A DNA stretch of 26,140 bases, from NCBI GenBank assembly GCA_003427395.1, contig BFEA01000052.1:579092-605231 (forward strand), in the 5' to 3' direction. The notes below the pieces were generated by a model, which was not told where the DNA came from, did not search any database, and worked only from the letters and a program-made list of their open reading frames with translations. The stretch is from Chara braunii (taxonomy: Eukaryota; Streptophyta; Charophyceae; Charales; Characeae). Shown here piece by piece: positions 19,449-26,140 of the stretch. Position numbers and translations under genes: made by a program. Positions within the stretch are counted from its first letter, which is position 1, and every line of letters starts with the position of its first letter.

Positions 19449-19572
19449 ATGAAACTATACTTTTGTCATAGTAGGTGGGGAAATGGCGCACACAGCCAGT
19501 CTGAAGGCACCCGTATGTGAAGGTGCTTGATTGGCATGCGGACACAGTGCTCAGTTGCATTCTGACTGGGCT

Positions 19573-19658
19573 AATTTTGTCTTTTTGAACATGCTCTTTG
19601 CAATTTTGTCTTTTTGAACATGCCCTTTGCAATTTGTCTTTTTGCACATGCCCTTTGC
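19573..19658. repeat. 29-bp minisatellite, 3 units
   Basis: Units at 19573-19601, 19602-19630 and 19631-19658 (the last is 28 bp) share TTTGTCTTTTTG, CATG and CTTTGC. The unit resembles the 3' arm of the hairpin element 45 bp downstream (TTTTGTCTTTTGTGCATG at 19783-19800). Confidence 0.95.
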
Positions 19659-19701
19659 GAACGGATAGGTGAAGGAAGAGAAGAGTGCGTTGAGGGCCAT
19701 A

Positions 19702-19823
19702 GGGCCTCGCTCCATGGCTCACCAAATGTGCAAAATGAGAATGAATCTTCCTCGAGGACATCCAAAGATACACCGCTATAGGTTTTGTCTTTTGTGCATG
19801 CAGTGAGTAGTGGAGCCAGCCCC
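19702..19823. repeat. Hairpin element family H, 122 bp, copy 2
   Basis: Begins GGGCCTCGCTCC and ends GGAGCCAGCCCC, with inner arms GCTCAC/GTGAGT and AAATGTGC/GCATGC pairing further in. The core AATGAATCTTCC...AAAGATACACCGC has its own ATCTT/AAGAT stem. It has the same length as the copy at 20431. Arm differences between the two copies are partly compensatory (TCTC/GAGA there, TCAC/GTGA here). A possible 3-bp target duplication, ATA, lies immediately on both sides, as a small non-autonomous transposon would leave. It might equally be a hairpin RNA gene family. Confidence 0.75.
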
Positions 19824-19910
19824 ATAATGTGCTTCTACGCCCATCCTAGGCCGATAATGTGATTCTAGGCCCACCATAGGCCCATAATGTGATTCTACGC
19901 CCATCCTATT
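19821..19910. repeat. 30-bp minisatellite, 3 units
   Basis: Units at 19821, 19851 and 19881 share ATAATGTG, TTCTA and GCCCA with a few substitutions. The array starts at the right edge of the hairpin element. Confidence 0.95.
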
Positions 19911-20430
19911 TTGGGTGCGACTGCCCCGAAGCGAGTGAGAACATGCTCTGGGGCGTGCGTACACTCCGAATTTGGACGTGTTTCTGGACCTCAATACCCT
20001 GAAAATGAACATCCCACCCTTCCCCACCAGGCAGGTAGAAAGGGCAAGGATCGCGGAGCGGAAAGTGAAAACAAGGGGGGATACATTTACCGGTAGTCCA
20101 TCGGGAAAGATCAGGTCACAAGGTCTGCGCCGGACTGTTTTTTGGGCCGCGCTGGTCGCTGCTGATGCGGCGAAATGTAGCCTCTACGGTAGTACCTGGC
20201 GCGCTGGTGGTGTCTCCGCTCGGGGATCGCTCAACGCGTCGGTCGCTGCCGGCGTTGCTGATGTTACTCGCGCCGCTGGTGCCGCTGGTGCCGCTGGTGC
20301 CACTGGTGCCACTGATGCGTCGGGGTTGCTGCGCGCTTTTTCTCTCGGCGGGGTACGGTCTGCCATGCGCTGGCTGAATTCCGCCCCCACTCCCGCGCTT
20401 ACCCCAGACCCCCTGCGCGACGGAGGCTAT
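19911..20430. other. No confident gene; 9-bp GC-rich minisatellite
   Basis: An open frame from 19972 runs to 20661, but it spans the minisatellite at 20272-20316 and the complete hairpin element at 20431-20552. It is therefore unlikely to be a real gene. Confidence 0.45.
20272..20316. repeat. 9-bp minisatellite, 5 units
   Basis: GCCGCTGGT three times, then GCCACTGGT and GCCACTGAT. This creates Gly/Ala-rich apparent peptides. Confidence 0.95.
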
Positions 20431-20552
20431 GGGCCTCGCTGCACTACTCTCGAAATGTGCAAAACGAGAGTGAATCTTCTGCTAGAATATGGAAAGATAC
20501 ACAGCCATGATTTTTGTCTTTTGTGCATTTCAAGAGTAGTGCAGCGAGGCCC
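20431..20552. repeat. Hairpin element family H, 122 bp, best-preserved copy
   Basis: Perfect 20-bp terminal inverted repeats: GGGCCTCGCTGCACTACTCT at 20431-20450 and its complement at 20533-20552. Pairing continues inward through GAAATGTGCAAAA against TTTTGTGCATTTC, leaving a central region with an ATCTT/AAGAT stem around TAGAATATGG. The left flank is GGCTAT and the right flank TCTATG, so a CTAT duplication is possible with one offset base. No protein is encoded. Either a miniature inverted-repeat transposable element or a hairpin RNA gene. Confidence 0.85.
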
Positions 20553-21396
20553 TCTATGTCCATGCACCCGCCGGTGCACGCAAGTTTGCAGGCGAAAACG
20601 ATCGCGGCCGAGGCCTGGCCTGAATCAAATTTGGAAGCGTACGAATTCCACGGCGGACTGAAAACGGAGGCTGAAGGCGGGAAAAGGAAGAATATGACCG
20701 TACGATGCAGTTTGCTGCAAAATGTGTGTGCTGCTTTGGCGGGGAATGTGCGTAAAGGGTACGTACTGCCAAGGGTTGTGATTTGTGATGCATATAGTCG
20801 CGTCGATCCCTCGCCGGCCGATCCGCCGGTCTGTCGGTTGGGTCCGATCTGAGGCCCCGGGGGACGCATTGAGCGGGACTACTGCCTGGTGCGGACTACA
20901 GTGTAGTTAGTACCTGATTCGATTCGCGCGTGGGGGCAAAGAGAACGGACAAGTTGTGAGTCCGTGGGATTTGGGGGCACCGGGCGACGAGATCGTCGAG
21001 GGTGTTGGCAGGCGGTGGAGGGGGAATGGAATGGTGGTGTGAGCGTCGAAGGAAGGAAGGAAGCGCGATGGAGAGAGGGGGAAGAGGGAGATGGGGGCAT
21101 GGGGGGCCAGGTGCTGGGGTGCAGAGATGGCGGTCGCAGCAGGCGGGGGTTTTGCCCCTTCTCTTTGTGTGGGCATTTGCAGGGTTGATGGCATCTGGGC
21201 AGGCGCGCTACGGGGAGAAACTTATGGAAGAACCTCCGTCGAAAGAGAATTACTGGGACTCCGAGAACAGCGTCTCGATGCCGCTGACGTTGGTACATGG
21301 GCCGAAGGACTGGCATCAAAGAGGACGACACTTAATGAATGCCTCAAGCCCAACCATAGCCAGATACAAGCTCGACGACAATAACTCCTCGTTCGC
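20553..21396. other. No recognisable gene; purine-rich section
   Basis: Open frames on both strands (20513-20852, 20879-21331) oppose one another over G/A-rich sequence at 21000-21200 and resemble nothing known. Confidence 0.45.
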
Positions 21397-22155
21397 CCTT
21401 TCATTGTATGTACGCTCACTCTCTCTCATTCATTTGTCTCTCATTGCTTTATCTGACGCTGCTAGGAGGGACCTCCCAATCTCTCTCCTTCTGTCGCTTC
21501 TTTGGTCGCCGTGCTTATCAACCCTCTGACCGTCTTCGACGAGGCCCAGCGGCCATCACTGTTCTTCCTTGTACCCCTCTCAGTCTCTTCCACTGTCCTT
21601 GCTGGGTATCTGTCTCTTCTTTGTTTCTCTCTACATTTCTCTTTCTATCCTCTTCATGCCTGTGGCTCTATGTGCCTTTACGTGTCTGAACGTCTCTCTT
21701 TGTCTACGTGGAAGTTACTCTGTTTGTCTCTCTGCTCTGCCTCTCTGTTCTGTCTCCAGGTCTCTGTTTCCCTGTTTACCTCTATGTCTCTCTGAACGTC
21801 TTTATGTCTCTCGCTGCCCCCCTCTTTCTCTGTCTCTGTCTCTCTATCTTTGTCACTCTGTGTCTGTGTCTCACTGTGCGTCTCTCTCTCTCTCTCTGTG
21901 CCTCTCTCGGTCGCACTCGCTGTCGCTGACGGTCTGTCGCTGTATGTCGCTCTTCCTCTTTCTCTCTTGGTCTCTCTTCCACTCTGTTCCTCTCTGTCGC
22001 TCTCCCTGTCTGTCTCTCTTTGCGTCTCTCCTCATTGTCTGTCTGAATGTTGACGTCGTCTCTCTCGGTCTCTCCGCGTTTGTCTTCCTCTCTTTGGCTC
22101 TATACCCCGCTCCGTTTCTCTCTCTCTCTCTCTGTGTTCCTTTCTCTGCTTTACC
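21397..22155. repeat. Long CT-rich low-complexity tract
   Basis: Imperfect TCTCTGTC / CTCTCT / TGTCTCTC repeats for about 750 bases. The 273-codon Leu/Ser/Cys-rich frame (21569-22390) is a product of this composition. Confidence 0.9.
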
Positions 22156-23467
22156 AACCGTGTATGTCTACCTGCGTGCTTGCCTGATTACTTCCCACGT
22201 TGCCTCTCTCGCTTGCGCGCCGTCGCGTGGGCATCGCGTCGATTTAAAACTGGCTTTGAGCAAGTGGCGTAGCGCTGGGCGAGCCCGGTTCAATATTATC
22301 TCCGCCGCCGATCTGCCTTTCCTCTGTGACCTCGTAGCCAACCAGATTGTTCTCTGTCCTGACCTGTGTGGCCACGATCGTTTCACGTAAGCCAAATCTC
22401 TCTGTGAAACGGAGTTGTAATCTCTCGTATGGAAATGCCGTCCCCTCGCGCGATTGAGACACGCAGCCAGCCCGTTGGGATGTCGCCGAGCCTTGGGAAC
22501 AGAAAAGTTAAGAACCTCCTTTCCTTTGTCTTGTGCGACGAGGAGGAGAACAGGGGCTCTCTGGGCGTATGACACGTGTTGCTGCCAGCCAATGTTGTCA
22601 ACGGCACTTCGTGATCGAGTGACATTTTCTCGGTCGTGGTGTGGTTTTGGACGGAAGCTACATTTTGTAGCGACGAAACTACTGGCAGTTCCGAGTCGAC
22701 CGCGATCGCTACCTGTCAGGCTATGCCTCGGTCGGGATCGGGATCGATCCAGCCGAGAAAGTCAGGTCGCATCTCACTTGGGACGGGATTGAAAATGCCA
22801 TGCCCCGATCCCGATGGCTTGTCTGGATGGACAGGATCTCACTGATTGACACGTGGCGTGCTGGTCCGACTTGCGCTGGTTTTGTTCTTGTTTTGTCCAG
22901 ATAGCCGTGAGTGCCGATTCACACACACGTGGGGTGCTGGTCTGATCTGCGTATTTTGAGACATAGTTTGACCTCTATATTCCGCGCTAGGTAGCATTCT
23001 GGGCTCCACCTCTTGGAGGGGCGTTTGTCCGTCTGGAGGAAAAGTATCATCACGTTTCTTGTATATGTGTTGTATTTCTTGTTTTTCTTCGTGTGCCCCG
23101 CTGTCGCCCGTGTCCGAATGGCCCCAAAACATGCAGTGGTTAATTGCTCGTAGTAATTTGCGAATCAAAACGCCATGGGCTTACCAAAACGATGTTGCTG
23201 ATGAATGCAACGGAGTGACCCGAGTTCCGTCCGACTAGGGGCGTAGGTCCTGTATATTACAGTATTTGGGATAATCATAAGCGCAATAGAGGCAGGAAGG
23301 ATGAAGACAATCATTATGAAAAGAGGTCGTATTTTCAGCATTGGGAGTAAAAACTTCTCTAGATTGTGTGCCGGCAACGGCCTCGATATTATCGGGATCG
23401 GGGTTTGGTGCGCGGTATTTCAGCCAGTCACCACAGGGCCAACTCACACAGCAAGTCTTTTTCGAAT
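22156..23467. other. No recognisable gene; 26-bp repeat pair
   Basis: A 26-bp sequence starting CACGTGG(C/G)GTGCTGGTC occurs at 22850-22875 and 22926-22951 with four differences. A minus-strand frame at 22168-22575 is open for 135 codons but unrecognised and overlaps other open frames. A Cys-containing minus frame at 23235-23522 passes through the 53-bp duplication below. Confidence 0.4.
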
Positions 23468-23573
23468 AATTTGCGGACGGGATTGCGGTCAGATTCATCC
23501 AGGAAAGTCCTGGTGTGAGCAATTTGCGGACGGGATTGCGGTCAGATTCATCCAGGAAAGTCCTGGTGTGAGC
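23468..23573. repeat. Perfect 53-bp tandem duplication
   Basis: Units 23468-23520 and 23521-23573 are identical. Because 53 is not a multiple of three, any reading frame changes between units. The perfect identity suggests a recent event or an assembly stutter. Confidence 0.97.
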
Positions 23574-25979
23574 GCGCTCTCATTCATTCTCACTCTGCTA
23601 ACCGCCTTCAAGTGATGGATGACAACAAGGAAGGGAATTCATCACGAGGTCAGGGCTTTGTCAGCGCTGCTGAGTAGCCAGTCGTCCGTGCTTTGGCGTG
23701 TTGCTTTCTCTTCCCCAACGATGATCGAGGTAGCGAATATCGCAGTTTTCATGTCTTCGTGTCTTTCACGTCCGGCATGTATTAGCGTGACAGTATACAT
23801 AGGTTTTGACGCCGTAGTGGTTCGGTACCAATGCTCATTCATGGTTGCGCATCGTTACCTGGTCTTGCTCTAGCTCGGCCAAGGAGCTTAGTCGGACGAT
23901 AACTGCTTCCCTGCCCGTTTTCCCTTCCCCCCCCCCCCCCTGCTCCCACCCCCTAACCCTCCCGGGCCACGTATGCTTTCTGTGTATTCAACAACACAGG
24001 CTTACGCTCTCTCCCCGACGCTTCGCATGGTGTTGTCTTGGTTATTGATATTCAGTGCCTCCCGCCCATGTCTCTGGCCCGGCCCCTGGTCTTTCTGTCT
24101 CGCCCTCTTGTGATGCCTCTATGGGACATGCGTTCACTCTCGGCGGCTTGGTAGACCTATCTCGTCAGTATGTTGTCCTTCGTTCTCCCTCCCCTCCGCT
24201 CAACTCGTTTCCTTCCCTATGCTTCCTTCTCTTCATCCCTCCTGTTCTTTCTTTTTTTCTCATTCTCTCGCCTGGGGTTTATAGAACTCGGGAGGCCAGA
24301 CGACTACATTGTACTCTTTCGAGCTCCTTCGGTACGTGCCTTGTCACGTTCAATCTTCTTCTCACGTCGGTCTTTCTGGCTTTGTAAGTTTTCCCGCGTA
24401 CCGCCTCTCTCCATCAGTTTGCCGCTAGCGCGCGACTCCTGATCTGCCATTATTGTTTTGTTGCAATATAGCGTGTTTAGGCTTTTGGGAATGGACGACG
24501 AATTCATCGGGTTTGAATAGATACTCGTGATTCATTTTTTTGGTGACGGTTTCGTTTACTGAACTGGCTCGTATTCGTGTTTTTTGGCGTCGTTTTGCAC
24601 TAGTCAGTGGGGAAGAAAGAAAAACCCTTAATGGTCGCTAATTTGTCGATTTGCTTGATTGGCGGCTTGCTTTCTGGAGAGATCAGCCCACAGGCACTGT
24701 CATATCGATGTTGGTTTTCTTCAGCTAATTGGTTCGTTTCTGTTCGTAATTTTGTTGCTGCATGGTAGTATGCCCGCACGCACGCACGCACGCACTCACG
24801 CACGCATGTGTGTACTCTTTGTTTTGCTCCCTAGTTACGTTTCATAAGCGTTTTCAATGGTTGTATGTTGTGTTTTGTATGTATGGAGTGAGAATCATCA
24901 TGTCGAATGCCCTCTGCCTCCGACGAAATTTACCACTAATCGATTATGAGGACCTCTGTGTGGTCTGAGATCCTTGGTATTTCGACCATGTGATGACCTC
25001 GGTATCTCCGCCAGATTATCTGCCACGTGGCTTCCTCGTAATTAGGACCGATGCATCTGGCCCGCCTTCAGTATTCTATTCAGGGTAATTAACGCTCCCT
25101 TATTCTATTCAGGAGTAGGAGCGCAATGACGGCTCGATTCGTCTTCTCTAATGGTGTTGCCCCTCCAGTGAAACCGCGTTTCGGATAATGTGAACGCACC
25201 GAGCGAGCTCCTCTTGCTTGCGCACCTGTCCCCATACCGTTGCCGCCCGAATATAATGTGATCGATTACGAATCACGTGGCTTATGAACACATCTCTGGG
25301 GTGTGATTTGCGAAAAGGAAAAAAAGCCCATTCTGGGGATGTGGCATAGGCTGAGGCTGGTTAACAGTAGCCTCTCTCGGTGTTCCTGCTATGGAAGAGT
25401 GGGTGGGTCCGGGTCCGGGTCCGGGTCCGAGTGCGGGTGCGTCCGAATTTTAGGGGCTGTAAAGCGATTGGAAGAAGTTTATAGAATCCCTTTGAAAGCT
25501 ATAACAGATGTTATGGGCCCGAGGGTTGTGTTGGATTTGTCTGAGCTGGTATAGCCTAAAGCGCGCAGCGACTGCTTGTCCATTGCAGTGCTATGGGTGG
25601 CTTTGCGTTGGGGGGGGATCGATCCCCGCGACGGTCGTGGCGCATCCTTGGTTTTTATTTTCAGCGCTGGTGTTCAAGCGCTCGCCGAGTCTACCCGGCC
25701 GGTGATTATAGCCGTATCTGGGCAATTTTCTGTCCAGATGCAACGGTAGTGACCGGGCGTTCTATTCGGGTGAATACGGGAGTTGTGGCTGTGGTGAGGG
25801 AATCATCTCGTCGATCTGTCGATGCACATGTGTGCATTTTGAAAGGAGACATCTTTTTTGTATTTTTTTATTATTATTTTTAACTAGCGTAAAGAAGACA
25901 TCAAGGAACGAAGAGTGTTGTTGTTGAGCGACCGTGTGAGCGTTGGTTTTGATACGATGTCTTCTTCAAAATGTGGTCA
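23574..25979. other. No recognisable gene; several simple repeats
   Basis: Contains a 14-C run (23927-23940), a GCAC-type microsatellite (24776-24807), a GGGTCC hexamer repeated four times (25405-25428) and TATTCTATTCAGG twice (25072 and 25101). Open frames are short and mutually overlapping, with no recognisable domain. Confidence 0.5.
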
Positions 25980-26017
25980 CTGTCTCTTATACACATCTAG
26001 ATGTGTATAAGAGACAG
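25980..26017. other. Nextera mate-pair junction adapter 4
   Basis: Same 38-base double mosaic end. What follows is a repeat copy that also occurs at 9145, so the join is not trustworthy. Confidence 0.98.
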
Positions 26018-26140
26018 CCCCCATCTTCTTCCTTCATCTCCACCAATTCTCCAAGAAAAATGGTTTGGAAGTCAATCAACAATTCCTGCTCTGTCAATTT
26101 TTCGTCTGCAACTTGTGGTATTCCTCGTTCAGAGTTGCTA
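26018..26140 (-). repeat. Dispersed 123-bp repeat, copy 2
   Basis: Begins at the first base after adapter 4 and runs to the window end. It matches 9145-9267 at 119 of 123 positions. The four differences are three C-to-T and one G-to-A relative to the first copy. Confidence 0.9.

Noticed and set aside
19972-20661. 229-codon open frame
   Set aside because: It crosses a 9-bp minisatellite and a complete hairpin element, and has no recognisable domain.
21569-22390. 273-codon open frame
   Set aside because: It is read through CT-rich low-complexity DNA; the Leu/Ser/Cys composition is explained by the repeat.

Overview
This window looks like noncoding, repeat-rich nuclear DNA of a eukaryote from a draft short-read assembly. 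The evidence is one U6-like spliceosomal RNA sequence, many microsatellites and homopolymers, dispersed hairpin repeats, and no convincing intact protein gene. The lineage cannot be settled from the sequence. There are no bacterial operons, ribosome-binding sites, tRNAs or rRNAs that I can recognise.

The assembly is chimeric. Four complete Nextera mate-pair junction adapters (two Tn5 mosaic ends head to head) sit inside the sequence at 10535-10572, 10718-10755, 18524-18561 and 25980-26017. A 660-base N gap (11870-12529) is followed by an almost exact second copy of bases 1-2190, down to the same N positions. Adjacency across these points should not be read as biology.

Layout. 1-2190 (again at 12530-14719): hairpin-rich DNA with a U6-like snRNA on the minus strand, ending at a short hairpin motif that recurs four more times. 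2191-5060: no recognisable gene, one 26-bp tandem repeat, one AAT microsatellite. 5061-5390: decayed coding fragment of an unknown protein, with a second decayed copy inverted at 15802-16113. 5426-5698: a chain of consecutive hairpins. 6451-6562: a repeated 27-mer. 6966-8165: an array of about 15 hairpins with a constant loop and co-varying arms, the most striking object here. 9145-9267: a repeat seen again at 26018-26140. 10.5-11.6 kb: adapter-bounded debris. 14720-16113: the recurring hairpin motif, a palindrome of about 315 bp with hairpins nested in its arms, then the inverted coding remnant. 16.1-26 kb: simple repeats, minisatellites and two 122-bp hairpin elements (19702-19823, 20431-20552) related to a third at 11640-11767.

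No genes cooperate in a pathway here. What unites the window is hairpin structure: at least four unrelated families of inverted repeats, two of them with compensatory changes between copies, which suggests folded RNA or folded single-stranded DNA rather than random inverted repeats.
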